In this document: positions 50,184 to 58,635 of the stretch, in pieces | Layout of the letters: every line of letters begins with the position of its first letter | Numbering within the stretch: position 1 is the first letter of the stretch | Source: Pelagibius sp028280305 | GTDB lineage: Bacteria; Pseudomonadota; Alphaproteobacteria; Kiloniellales; Kiloniellaceae | Assembly: GCF_965233615.1 (NCBI RefSeq) | Contig: NZ_OZ247495.1 | DNA length: 64,000 nt | Direction: 5' to 3' (one strand) | The notes under the pieces: model-generated | Database searches by the model: none | The model's input: only the letters and a program-made list of their open reading frames with translations | What the model was told of the DNA's origin: nothing | Position numbers and translations under genes: made by a program

Positions 50184-51704
50184 CTACTTCCTGACGATGT
50201 ACGACATGATGCGTTCCTGGCTCGCTTCCGCGGCGGCCAGTTCGCCCACCAGCGCCCCCTCGTTCATGACATAAATCCGGTCGCACATACCAAGCAATTC
50301 CGGCATTTCAGAGGAGATCATCAGGATCCCCCGCCCCTCCCCGGCCAGCCGGTTTATGATCCCGTAGATCTCGAATTTCGCTCCGACGTCGATGCCGCGA
50401 GTCGGTTCGTCCAGGATCAGAACCTGCGGATCGGCAAAGAGCCACTTTGACAGCACAACCTTCTGCTGATTGCCGCCGGAGAGGTTCACCACAAGCTGCT
50501 GGACGCTGGGCGTGCGGATGTTCATTGCGCCGCGGTACCGCTCTGCGATCTTTTGCTCTTCAGCTTCGTTTAGCACGCCGTTCATGGAGACGGCAGGCAG
50601 GTTGGCCAGAGAAACGTTACGCTGAATGGTCTCGTCCAGCAGCAAGCCCAGCGCCTTGCGGTCTTCGGTAACGTAGGCGAGCCCCGCGGCAATCGCCCGG
50701 TCGACCGTGGAAACATCGACCGGCTCTCCGCCAAGTGTCGCCGCGCCGGAGATGTTGCGTCCGTAACTCCTGCCGAAGATGCTCATGGCCAGCTCGGTCC
50801 GGCCGGAACCCATAAGCCCGGCAATACCGACAACCTCTCCCCGGCCGATGCTTAAACGGGCTTCCTTGATAACCTGCCTCTCCGTCTGCTCCGGATGCCA
50901 GACGTTCCAGTCGGATATCTCGAAGAGCGTTTCACCGATCCTGCGTTCGCGTTCGGGATAGCGGTGCGCCATGTCGCGCCCGACCATATCCATGATGATG
51001 CGCTCTTCGCTGATCTCGTTGTCTTTGGCCGAGAGGGTGGAAACGATCGCGCCGTCGCGGATGACCGTGATGGTATCTGCAACCCGTTCAACCTCGTTCA
51101 GCTTGTGACTGATCAGAATAGAGGTGATACCCAGGGCTTTCAGTTCAAGAAGAAGGTCGAGTAACTTTTGACTGTCGTTCTCCTGCAAGGCGGCTGTCGG
51201 CTCATCCAAAATCAGGAGTTTCACATCCTTCGAGAGCGCCTTGGCAATCTCGACCAGTTGCTGTTTGCCGACACCCAGTTTGCCGACATGCGTGGTCGGC
51301 ACTTCCGAGAGGCCGACCTTGACCAGTAGTTCCTTGGTGCGCTGAAACGCTTCGGGCCAATTGATGATGCCGTGGCGCGCGACCTCGTTGCCGAGAAAGA
51401 GGTTCTCGGCGATGGAGAGAAGCGGCACCAGGGCAAGTTCCTGATGAATGATGATGATGCCGGACTTCTCGCTGTCGGGAATACCGCCGAACTTCGCAAG
51501 TCCGCCGTTGTAGTGGATCTCGCCGTCATAGCTGCCGTGGGGATAGACCCCCGAGAGGATCTTCATCAGCGTTGACTTGCCGGCGCCGTTCTCACCGACA
51601 AGGGCGTGGATCTCGCCCTGCTCAACCGACAAGGAGACGTTGTCCAGGGCCTTGACACCTGGAAAAGTCTTCGTGATCTGACGCATTTCCAGAACGGGAG
51701 GCAT
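50184..51704 (-). CDS. gguA: Multiple-sugar ABC transporter ATPase (GguA/MmsA-like)
   Basis: 506 residues with two ABC domains in tandem. The first has Walker A GENGAGKS with LGVGKQQLVEIAKAL as the signature-like segment and LLILDEPTA. The second has LSGGNQQKVVL and VLILDEPTRGID. This two-domain form is typical of the sugar-type carbohydrate uptake (CUT2) family. It energises the GguB permease and is downstream of a terminator that may reduce its expression relative to chvE. Confidence 0.92.
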   Translation of the reverse strand: MPPVLEMRQITKTFPGVKALDNVSLSVEQGEIHALVGENGAGKSTLMKILSGVYPHGSYDGEIHYNGGLAKFGGIPDSEKSGIIIIHQELALVPLLSIAENLFLGNEVARHGIINWPEAFQRTKELLVKVGLSEVPTTHVGKLGVGKQQLVEIAKALSKDVKLLILDEPTAALQENDSQKLLDLLLELKALGITSILISHKLNEVERVADTITVIRDGAIVSTLSAKDNEISEERIIMDMVGRDMAHRYPERERRIGETLFEISDWNVWHPEQTERQVIKEARLSIGRGEVVGIAGLMGSGRTELAMSIFGRSYGRNISGAATLGGEPVDVSTVDRAIAAGLAYVTEDRKALGLLLDETIQRNVSLANLPAVSMNGVLNEAEEQKIAERYRGAMNIRTPSVQQLVVNLSGGNQQKVVLSKWLFADPQVLILDEPTRGIDVGAKFEIYGIINRLAGEGRGILMISSEMPELLGMCDRIYVMNEGALVGELAAAEASQERIMSYIVRK

Positions 51705-51734
51705 GACCGCTCGTCACTTACATTACGCTGACGG

Positions 51735-51779
51735 AAAAAACGATGGCCCGCCTGCGAAGCGCAGTGCGAGCCATCGTTT
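51735..51779 (-). terminator. Intercistronic Rho-independent terminator/attenuator between chvE and gguA
   Basis: AAACGATGGC (51738-51747) and its perfect complement (51770-51779) enclose an internal CTGCG...CGCAG stem. On the minus strand the right arm runs directly into a T-run (A-run at 51735-51740 on the plus strand). It lies 13 bp beyond the chvE stop. Partial read-through would supply gguAB in lower amounts than chvE. Confidence 0.85.
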
Positions 51780-51791
51780 CAAGGAACGGCC

Positions 51792-52865
51792 TTACTTAAC
51801 CTGATCGAGCTTGTAGTAACCGCTTCCGATCAGGACAGATTCCCAGTTCGACACATCGACGGAGACAGGCTCAAGCAGATAGGAAGGCACAATCTTCATG
51901 CCGTTGTCATAGGTCTCGGTGTCGTTGATCTCCGGCTCACCCCCCTCAAGCAGGGCATCCACCATGCCGACGGTAACACGCGCCAACTCGCGGGTGTCCT
52001 TGAACACCGTTGAGTATTGCTCGCCGGCCAAGATGGACTTGACCGAGGGGACCTCGGCATCCTGACCGGTAACGATCGGCATCTGCTGATCACCGGAGCC
52101 GTAGCCAACGCCCTTCAGAGACGAGAGGATGCCGATCGACAGGCCGTCATAAGGGCTGAGGGCGCCATGAATCGGTTTGTCGGTATAGTTGGCCGACAAC
52201 AGGTTATCCATGCGGGCTTGGGCGACGGCGCCATCCCAGCGCAGAGTGCCTACCTTGTCCATGCCCATCTGTCCCGACTGAACGACGACCTCGCCGCTAT
52301 CGATCAGCGGCTGAAGCACGGACATGGCGCCGTTGTAGAAGAAGAAGGCGTTGTTGTCGTCCGGCGAGCCGCCGAAGAGTTCCACATTGTAGGGGCCATC
52401 GCCAAAACGCGCCTTCAGGCCGTTGACCAGGCTCGTGGCTTGCTGGACCCCGACCTTGAAATTGTCAAAGGTCGCGTAGTAGTCGACGTTCTCGCTGTCG
52501 CGGATCAGCCGGTCATAGGCGATGATCTTGATGTCGGCGGCGGCGGCATTTTCCAGCGCATTCGACAGTGTCGTTCCGTCGATGGCCGCGATCACCAGCA
52601 CGTCCACGCCCTTGGTGATCATGTTTTCGATCTGTGCGAGCTGGTTGGGTATGTCGTCTTCTGCGTACTGCAGGTCGGTGGCATAGCCGGCGGCTTCGAA
52701 CTGTTCCACCATCGAGTTGCCGTCCGAAATCCAGCGCGCAGACGATTTTGTCGGCATCGCGATGCCGACGGTCCCTTTGTCGGCTGCATAGACCGGTACA
52801 TTGCCAAACATGACGACGGTCGCCAGAGCCGCCAGGGCCACCAAGGGCCGTGTGATGAATTTCAT
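51792..52865 (-). CDS. chvE: Multiple-sugar-binding periplasmic protein (ChvE-like)
   Basis: 357 residues from the ATG at 52863-52865, preceded by GGAGG with ideal spacing; an upstream in-frame ATG is not used. Signal peptide MKFITRPLVALAALATVVMF, cleaved after VYA. The mature start (KGTVGIAMPTKSSARWISDG) is characteristic of ChvE/XylF-like sugar-binding proteins. In Agrobacterium ChvE binds several aldoses and also contacts the VirA sensor; no vir genes are here, so only uptake is implied. It is first in chvE-gguA-gguB. Confidence 0.9.
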   Translation of the reverse strand: MKFITRPLVALAALATVVMFGNVPVYAADKGTVGIAMPTKSSARWISDGNSMVEQFEAAGYATDLQYAEDDIPNQLAQIENMITKGVDVLVIAAIDGTTLSNALENAAAADIKIIAYDRLIRDSENVDYYATFDNFKVGVQQATSLVNGLKARFGDGPYNVELFGGSPDDNNAFFFYNGAMSVLQPLIDSGEVVVQSGQMGMDKVGTLRWDGAVAQARMDNLLSANYTDKPIHGALSPYDGLSIGILSSLKGVGYGSGDQQMPIVTGQDAEVPSVKSILAGEQYSTVFKDTRELARVTVGMVDALLEGGEPEINDTETYDNGMKIVPSYLLEPVSVDVSNWESVLIGSGYYKLDQVK

Positions 52866-52971
52866 TTTTCCTCCCATGATCGCTGCCGCGATTCTTTCAT
52901 TGTTGTCCTCCGTGGATTGACCAGATCAACCCCGCCGGAACGGACCCAGAGTAGAAAAGTGCGGCCAAAAT

Positions 52972-53011
52972 ATATATCAGTCAAATTATTATACATGATA
53001 GCGATATATCA
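52972..53011. promoter_or_regulatory. Direct and inverted repeats in the chvE-gbpR intergenic region
   Basis: ATATATCA occurs at 52972-52979 and 53004-53011, a direct repeat three helical turns apart. The second copy forms an inverted repeat TGATA-N6-TATCA (52996-53011). The whole stretch is AT-rich between divergent genes and is probably the LysR-type binding site for the sugar operon. Confidence 0.5.
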
Positions 53012-53044
53012 TTATTAGTATACCAGAAATGAGGGTGGGAGATC

Positions 53045-53974
53045 ATGGCCGAAGACCTTATGCGCCGGGGGCTGAAGCTCTCACACATGCGCTTGCTGGC
53101 CTCTCTGGCGGAGACCCAGCGCATCAGTTCATCAGCCGAAAGCCTGGGCATTACCCAGCCGGCCGCATCGCGGATTGTCGGCGAGCTTGAGACGCTGACA
53201 GGCACCAAGCTGTACAACCGCACCGGCCGGGGCGTGCGCCTGACGGAGGCGGGCCTGCTCTTCGCCTATCGCTGTTCGCGCATCCTCAAGGAGATCGAAG
53301 ATGCCGAGCGAGACCTGGCGGAAATCGGACAAGGCGTATCAGGGCGGGTGACCATAGGCTCGGTGGCGGGCCCGGCGGTCGAGTTCGTACTGCCGACGAT
53401 CAAGCAGATGCGCATCCACAATCCCGGCATCCGCATCGAAATGGATGTGTCGGCCAGCGATGTGCTCGCCGCCAAGCTGCTTGAGGGCCAGTTGGACTTC
53501 GCGCTCTGCCGCCTGCCCGTCGGGTTTGATGCAGGCATGTTCCATGAGATCCCTCAGAGCGCGGAAAGCGTGAGCATCGTCGCGCGATTCGGCCATCCAC
53601 TCTCAAGCAGCCCGCAGCCGGTAGACTCGGAGCTGCCGAAACAGGACTGGGTGCTGCCGCCGCTCGGAACCCTTCTGCGCACCACCGTGGAAGGGGCGCT
53701 GAGGCAAAGCGGCTTTGCCCTGCCGGAGCGTGTGCTAACGACCTCATCCTTCATGTTCACCGTAGCGATGCTGCACGGTACCGACGCCGTCGCGCCCGTT
53801 GCCACAGCCGTCGCCCAGAGTTTTGCGGGCACGAGGTCTCTGTCGATCGTGCCGACGGATTTGGTTTTTGAGGTCGAGCCCTATTCGCTGATCACCAGGG
53901 CGGGACAATCGCTGACCCCGGTCGCGGAAGCGGCCTTCAACGCTGTCCGGCACTCCATGAACAAAGAGGCGTAG
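53045..53974 (+). CDS. gbpR: LysR-family regulator of the sugar transporter (GbpR-like)
   Basis: 309 residues. HTH at residues about 10-60 (MRLLASLAETQRISSSAESL, then GITQPAASRIVGELETLTG), followed by the effector domain. In Agrobacterium GbpR (a LysR protein) is encoded next to chvE and activates it in response to sugar; the same divergent arrangement is seen here. The position and family support the name, while the inducer is unknown. Confidence 0.82.
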   Translation: MAEDLMRRGLKLSHMRLLASLAETQRISSSAESLGITQPAASRIVGELETLTGTKLYNRTGRGVRLTEAGLLFAYRCSRILKEIEDAERDLAEIGQGVSGRVTIGSVAGPAVEFVLPTIKQMRIHNPGIRIEMDVSASDVLAAKLLEGQLDFALCRLPVGFDAGMFHEIPQSAESVSIVARFGHPLSSSPQPVDSELPKQDWVLPPLGTLLRTTVEGALRQSGFALPERVLTTSSFMFTVAMLHGTDAVAPVATAVAQSFAGTRSLSIVPTDLVFEVEPYSLITRAGQSLTPVAEAAFNAVRHSMNKEA

Positions 53975-54214
53975 CGCACACCAAAGCGCCAGAAAGCAAT
54001 GATTTGCGGATAAGCGCCGGTTCGCCTGCCGCCCATGCTGCAGCCTGGCGTTGGCGTTACAGGCTTGGTTTGGTCTCTGCGGATTGACTTGGGTCCATAA
54101 CGAAATACATCTCCCAAGCGCACCGGACGCGGGGGCTCCCTCAGTTTAGTCCCAACACATCTTACGGAGCTAACCGCGGCTGGCGCCGCCAGCATTTTCA
54201 CAGTTTGAGTTGTC

Positions 54215-55006
54215 ATGCCTGAAGGTCATACCATCCACCGCGCGGCACGAGATCATCGCCGCATTCTGGCCGATCAGAAGCTGGCCGTATCGTCTCCTCA
54301 GGGGCGGTTTGCCGAAGGCGCAGCCCGCCTAAACGGCCGGCGCTGCCGAGCGGTCGAGGCCTACGGCAAGCATCTGCTTTATCATTTCGAAGGCGGGGAT
54401 ACCCTTCACATCCATCTTGGCCTCTTCGGGCGAATCCGCAAACACAAACTGCCACTTGCCGAGCCGCGCGGCGCTGTCCGGGTGCGGCTCGTCGGGCCCG
54501 CCCACGCCGTCGATATCAACGGGCCGACGATCTGCCGGGTCCTCGATGGGCCGGAAAGGCTGACATTGATTCAGCGCATCGGGCCGGATGTGCTGCGCGC
54601 CGATGCAGACCCCGAACGCGCCTTCACAAAAATCATGCGAAGCCGGGCGCCCATCGGGCGGCTGATCATGGATCAATCAGTCATGGCCGGAATCGGCAAC
54701 ATCTATCGTTCTGAGGTTTTGTGGCGCCAGGGCATTCATCCGCAGACCCCGGGACGGATGATCGGTCGGGCTGCTTTCGATCGGATATGGACCGATGCCA
54801 AGGCTTTGCTGACTATCGGGGTGAAGCGCAATGCCATCATCACGGTAGACGGCGCCATTCCTTCGAAAAGCCGCTACCGGGAACGCGTGAACATCTTCGC
54901 CAAAAGCCAATGCCCGGCCTGCCGTGGCGCGATACGGCGCTTCGAGATCGACGGACGCCGCGCCTTCGTTTGCGACGCCTGCCAGCCGCTTTCCGGAAAT
55001 GAATAG
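54215..55006 (+). CDS. nei: Fpg/Nei-family DNA glycosylase (endonuclease VIII-like)
   Basis: 263 residues. The protein starts MPEGHTIHRAAR; Pro2 is the catalytic nucleophile and Glu3 the general acid, and the MPEGH start favours Nei over Fpg (MPELP). The helix-two-turn-helix DNA-binding segment and the C-terminal Zn finger (CPAC...CDAC) are complete. It excises oxidised pyrimidines and cleaves the DNA backbone by beta,delta-elimination. It is a single gene, unrelated in function to its neighbours. The 240 bp before it contain nothing that I recognise. Confidence 0.9.
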   Translation: MPEGHTIHRAARDHRRILADQKLAVSSPQGRFAEGAARLNGRRCRAVEAYGKHLLYHFEGGDTLHIHLGLFGRIRKHKLPLAEPRGAVRVRLVGPAHAVDINGPTICRVLDGPERLTLIQRIGPDVLRADADPERAFTKIMRSRAPIGRLIMDQSVMAGIGNIYRSEVLWRQGIHPQTPGRMIGRAAFDRIWTDAKALLTIGVKRNAIITVDGAIPSKSRYRERVNIFAKSQCPACRGAIRRFEIDGRRAFVCDACQPLSGNE

Positions 55007-55117
55007 GTTATGGGATACCCGGCCAGTCCGATGGTCTGCGTCAGCCGGGACGCCAGCATGTATACGCGCTTCTCGTCAAAACACGCGGCGACGGCATCGG
55101 CGCGGGAACCGCATCAC

Positions 55118-55426
55118 TCAATCAATGTCCTCAATCCAGGTTTTGGCGGCAACCGCGCGGGCCAGACCGCAGGATCCGATCGACAGAAGGGCCACCTGCG
55201 TCACCGCGGCGTCTTCAATGCCCTCGGCTTTGGCACGGCGCGTGTGGGAATGCACCGCCCCCTCGGACCCGATGCCGATCGCAAGCGCCAGTTTGACCAG
55301 CCGCCTCTCCCGGTCCGACAACGGACCGGCCTCAGCCGTGGCCTTGCCGAGAGCGGAATAGGCCTCCCAGATTTCGGGAAAGGCTCTGACAAGTTCACCG
55401 GCGGCGCCGGGTATTTTATCTGACAT
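55118..55426 (-). CDS. AhpD/carboxymuconolactone decarboxylase-family small protein
   Basis: 102 residues. EGAVHSHTRRAKAEGIEDAA is the AhpD-like core, but the family's CxxC is absent (position is GSEGAVHSH), so the peroxidase-linked thiol chemistry is not likely in its usual form. It is 10 bp downstream of the second Crp/Fnr regulator gene and probably co-transcribed. The function is unknown, possibly related to stress during respiration. Confidence 0.8.
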   Translation of the reverse strand: MSDKIPGAAGELVRAFPEIWEAYSALGKATAEAGPLSDRERRLVKLALAIGIGSEGAVHSHTRRAKAEGIEDAAVTQVALLSIGSCGLARAVAAKTWIEDID

Positions 55427-55436
55427 CGGAGTTCCT

Positions 55437-56135
55437 TCAGGTTGAATAGTCGTCGATCAAGGGACTCGGCTTTGCGAAGCGCTCGAGATCCTGCTGGTCG
55501 GAGATGCGTACCTTTACGCCCTCAACCACCACCCCATAGGCTTGAAGGCCTTTAAAGGCGCGGCTGAGGTTTTCCGGAGTCATGCCGAGGAATGACGCAA
55601 GCCGGCGTTTTTCTATCGCGAGGTCGAATTCAGCGGCGCCGTCCGCACGCATCTGCTGGCGCAGGAGATAGTTGGCAAGCCGTTCCAGAGAGGTGCGCAG
55701 CTTGAGGTCCTTGGTGCTTTTGATGACGGAGCGATAACACTGCGCAAGCTCGGTGACGATGGCCTGGGCGAAGACAGGATCGATGTCGAAGATTGCGCGC
55801 ACATCCTCGCTGGGCACCAGAACGATGCGGCTTTTCTCCAGCGTGCGGGCCGACATCAAATAGGGTGCGTCCTTGATCGTGGCCGCAAGAATGAATGTCG
55901 AGATTGGGCGTACGGTCGCCATGCTCGTCTCCCGCCTGTTCCAGGTGGAAAACAGATCGACCGATCCGCTCAATACGATGTGCAGAAAATCGCTGGGGTC
56001 GCCCTCGTTGATCAGCTCTATCTGGGGTGGAAAATTTTGGACATAGGAGCCTCGCATCAGGGTCAGGAAGTGATCCTCCTGCATCCCCTGGAACAGGTCC
56101 AGTTGGCGAACTTCGGGGAAGTGCGACCTCGGCAT
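55437..56135 (-). CDS. Crp/Fnr-family regulator next to the nitrate respiration genes (DNR/NnrR-like)
   Basis: 232 residues with a cAMP-type sensor domain (FPPQIELINEGDPSDFLHIV) and a HTH at about 165-190 (RRLASFLGMTPENLSRAFKG). It has a single Cys, so no FNR-type cluster. It resembles regulators that respond to NO or nitrite. It is divergent from uspA-narK-narK-narG. A TTGAC-N4-ATCAA site lies just upstream and another perfect box lies further up, so it probably controls these genes and itself. Confidence 0.87.
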   Translation of the reverse strand: MPRSHFPEVRQLDLFQGMQEDHFLTLMRGSYVQNFPPQIELINEGDPSDFLHIVLSGSVDLFSTWNRRETSMATVRPISTFILAATIKDAPYLMSARTLEKSRIVLVPSEDVRAIFDIDPVFAQAIVTELAQCYRSVIKSTKDLKLRTSLERLANYLLRQQMRADGAAEFDLAIEKRRLASFLGMTPENLSRAFKGLQAYGVVVEGVKVRISDQQDLERFAKPSPLIDDYST

Positions 56136-56161
56136 TCTCAGTTATACCACCCATTTCTCTC

Positions 56162-56175
56162 TTGACATTTATCAA
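56162..56175. promoter_or_regulatory. FNR/DNR-type box upstream of the Crp/Fnr gene
   Basis: TTGACATTTATCAA matches TTGAT-N4-ATCAA with one substitution. It lies 27 bp upstream of the regulator start, too close for class II activation of that start, so autorepression is more likely. Confidence 0.6.
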
Positions 56176-56297
56176 GCCTAAAATCGTCAAATGTCAACCT
56201 AAGATGTTCTCCCCGGCTTCCGCAGGCTTGATCATCAACCGTGCCGGACACCACATTCTTCTGTAACCTATTTATTTTAAACAGAAAAACCCATCAC

Positions 56298-56311
56298 TTG
56301 ATCCTGATCAA
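56298..56311. promoter_or_regulatory. Perfect FNR/DNR-type box upstream of uspA-nar genes
   Basis: TTGATCCTGATCAA matches the consensus exactly and lies 79 bp upstream of the universal stress gene, in the region shared with the divergent Crp/Fnr gene. No ideal -10 was found at the strict class II distance. It is most likely the main anaerobic/nitrogen-oxide-responsive site for the nar-side operon. Confidence 0.72.
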
Positions 56312-56389
56312 ATCGGCGGGAGCACAATTGTAGGCCTCTGACGTCAAGCGCTGGTCGACATACCGCGCAAAGACCGAAGGAGGACAGTG

Positions 56390-56854
56390 ATGGATGTAAT
56401 GCTCGCCTATGATCATTCGCGCAATGCGCGGATCGCGCTTGAGGCCGTGAAGGAGATGTTCGGCGCGATCAGGCCCAACATTACGTTGATCTCCGTCATC
56501 GAGGATCCAGGTAGCACCACCTCCGGCGCCGACGACATGTTCAACGAGCAATATGCCGAACAGAAGGCGGGCGTCGATGCCGCCGCCGCCGAACTGCTGG
56601 CAGCCGGTTTCCCCTCCAAGGTTATCGTGGCCGAAGGCGACGCCCGCAAAATGATCCTGCGCGCCTGCGAGGAACGCCAGCCTAACCTGCTCGTTATGGC
56701 GCGTCACAGCCACAAGCCCGACGGCAACTTTATCACCCGGCGCCTGGATGCGCTGGTGGAAGAGTTCGACCACATGACCTTCGGGTCGGTTTCCGCCTTT
56801 CTGGCCCGGCGCGTGCAGTGCCCGCTGCTGATCATTCCCACCGGAACCGGCTGA
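56390..56854 (+). CDS. Universal stress protein (UspA family)
   Basis: 154 residues from ATG 56390 (AAGGAGG just upstream; a GTG one codon earlier is less likely). The Usp fold is seen in MLAYDHSRNARIALEAVKEM and the ATP-binding-like C-terminus (MARHSHKPDGNF, FGSVSAFLARRVQCPLLIIP). Such proteins support survival under energy stress and are often FNR-controlled. It is the first gene of the presumed nar-side unit, 62 bp before narK, and preceded by a perfect FNR-type box. Confidence 0.88.
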   Translation: MDVMLAYDHSRNARIALEAVKEMFGAIRPNITLISVIEDPGSTTSGADDMFNEQYAEQKAGVDAAAAELLAAGFPSKVIVAEGDARKMILRACEERQPNLLVMARHSHKPDGNFITRRLDALVEEFDHMTFGSVSAFLARRVQCPLLIIPTGTG

Positions 56855-56916
56855 TCCCGGCGCTTTGCCTCCAGAAAAAACGTTTCGACATTCTCTAGCC
56901 TGACCGAGGCCCACCC

Positions 56917-58569
56917 ATGCAAGTCTCTGACGTCTTCCGGTTCAAGAACCGTGAAATCCGGGCGCTCCACCTGACTTGGATCGCCTTCTTCATTACCTTC
57001 TATGTCTGGTTCAACATGGCGCCGCTGGCATCGTCGATCCTGAATTCGGTCGACTGGCTGACCAAGGACGACTTGCGCCTCTTCGCCATTGCCAACGTGG
57101 CCCTCACCATTCCCGCCCGAATCCTCGTCGGCATGGCGCTCGACAAGTGGGGACCGCGGCGGGTTTTCTCGGTCCTGATGGTTACGATGGCCATCCCGAC
57201 CTTCGTCTTCGCTTTCGGCGATACCCGCGAGCAGCTCTTCATTTCGCGTCTGGTGATGTCGTCGGTCGGCGCTTCCTTCGTCGTCGGCATCCACATGACC
57301 GCGCTCTGGTTCAGGCCGCGCGACATCGGCTTCGCCGAGGGTTTCTATGCAGGTTGGGGCAACTTCGGCTCCGCTGCAGCGGCTTTGACCATCCCCACCG
57401 TGGCTTTGACGATTTACGGCGGCGACGACGGCTGGCGCTACGCGATCGCCACTTCGGGCGCGATCATGGCGATCTACGGCGTCTTCTATTGGTTCGCGAT
57501 CACCGACGGGCCCACGAAGGACACCCATAAGAAGCCGCGCCAGGCAACGGCACTGGAGGTTTCCACCTATCGCGACCTGGGCCTGCTGGTCCTCTTCACC
57601 ATCCCCTTGATCGGTATCCTCTCGATCCTCGTCTGGCGGATCCAGGGCATCGGCTACATCGATACGATGACGGCGTCGATCTGCTACACGGCGATCGTGA
57701 TCGTCGTGATCTACCAGGTCTGGCAGGTCTTGCGTGTCAACCTGCCGGTGTTGAAGAAGGGCGTACCAAAGGATGACCGCTATCCCTTCTCGTCCGTCGC
57801 GGCCCTTAACACCACCTACTTCGCCAACTTCGGCGCCGAACTTGCGGTGGTGTCGATGCTGCCTCTGTTCTTCCAGGAAACATGGGGTCTCACGCCGGTC
57901 ACGGCGGGCATCATCGCGTCGTCCTTTGCCTTCGTGAACCTCTTTGCACGGCCGATGGGCGGGCTCGTTTCAGACCGCTTCGGCAACCGCCGCTTCGTGA
58001 TGCTGTCTTATATGTTCGGCATCGGCGCCGGCTTCGTGCTCATGGGGCTTCTGAACTCGACCTGGCCGCTGATTGTCGCCATCGCGATCACCATCGCCTG
58101 CTCGTTCTTCGTTCAGGGCGCAGAAGGCGCGACCTTCGGGATCATCCCTTCGATCAAACGGCGCGTGACCGGCCAGATCGCCGGCATGGCGGGTGCCTAC
58201 GGCAACGTCGGCGCGGTCTTCTACCTCTTCATCTTCATGTACGTCACACCGTCGCAGTTCTTCTTCATCATCGCCACGGGCGCGTTCATCAGCTGGGCTG
58301 TCTGCTTCATCTGGCTGCGCGAACCGCAAGGCGGATTCGGTGATGAATACGTGATTTCGTCCGTCGACGAAGCGATCGCCGATGAGGCCCGCCTGCGCCG
58401 CGAGACCGAGGCGGACCTGGCCGTGATCTTCGCGGGCAGTGAAAAAGTCGCCTTGGCAGACAAGGGAACCGGCCTGACCGTAACCGCGCGGTTCAAGGAT
58501 CTTGATGACTTACGAACGGCGCTCGCGCGCCTTGGTAACGGCTCCGCGAAATCAGCACCGGCCGAATGA
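56917..58569 (+). CDS. narK: Nitrate/nitrite transporter, NarK1-like
   Basis: 550 residues of the MFS nitrate-nitrite porter family with 12 membrane segments. The signature-type segments include FVVGIHMTALWFRPRDIGFA, EGFYAGWGNFGSAAAALTIP and a later GMAGAYGNVGAVFYL; both glycine-rich signature motifs are recognisable. A C-terminal cytoplasmic tail of about 70 residues (SSVDEAIADEARLRRETEAD) is extra. It imports nitrate with protons or exports nitrite in exchange. It lies between uspA and a second transporter. The type (NarK1 or NarK2) is tentative. Confidence 0.9.
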   Translation: MQVSDVFRFKNREIRALHLTWIAFFITFYVWFNMAPLASSILNSVDWLTKDDLRLFAIANVALTIPARILVGMALDKWGPRRVFSVLMVTMAIPTFVFAFGDTREQLFISRLVMSSVGASFVVGIHMTALWFRPRDIGFAEGFYAGWGNFGSAAAALTIPTVALTIYGGDDGWRYAIATSGAIMAIYGVFYWFAITDGPTKDTHKKPRQATALEVSTYRDLGLLVLFTIPLIGILSILVWRIQGIGYIDTMTASICYTAIVIVVIYQVWQVLRVNLPVLKKGVPKDDRYPFSSVAALNTTYFANFGAELAVVSMLPLFFQETWGLTPVTAGIIASSFAFVNLFARPMGGLVSDRFGNRRFVMLSYMFGIGAGFVLMGLLNSTWPLIVAIAITIACSFFVQGAEGATFGIIPSIKRRVTGQIAGMAGAYGNVGAVFYLFIFMYVTPSQFFFIIATGAFISWAVCFIWLREPQGGFGDEYVISSVDEAIADEARLRRETEADLAVIFAGSEKVALADKGTGLTVTARFKDLDDLRTALARLGNGSAKSAPAE

Positions 58570-58635
58570 TATGCCGCAGGCCCGCCACGCGGGCCGCCCA
58601 ACTTGACCCTACGCCAAATCGGGAGGAACCAACCC

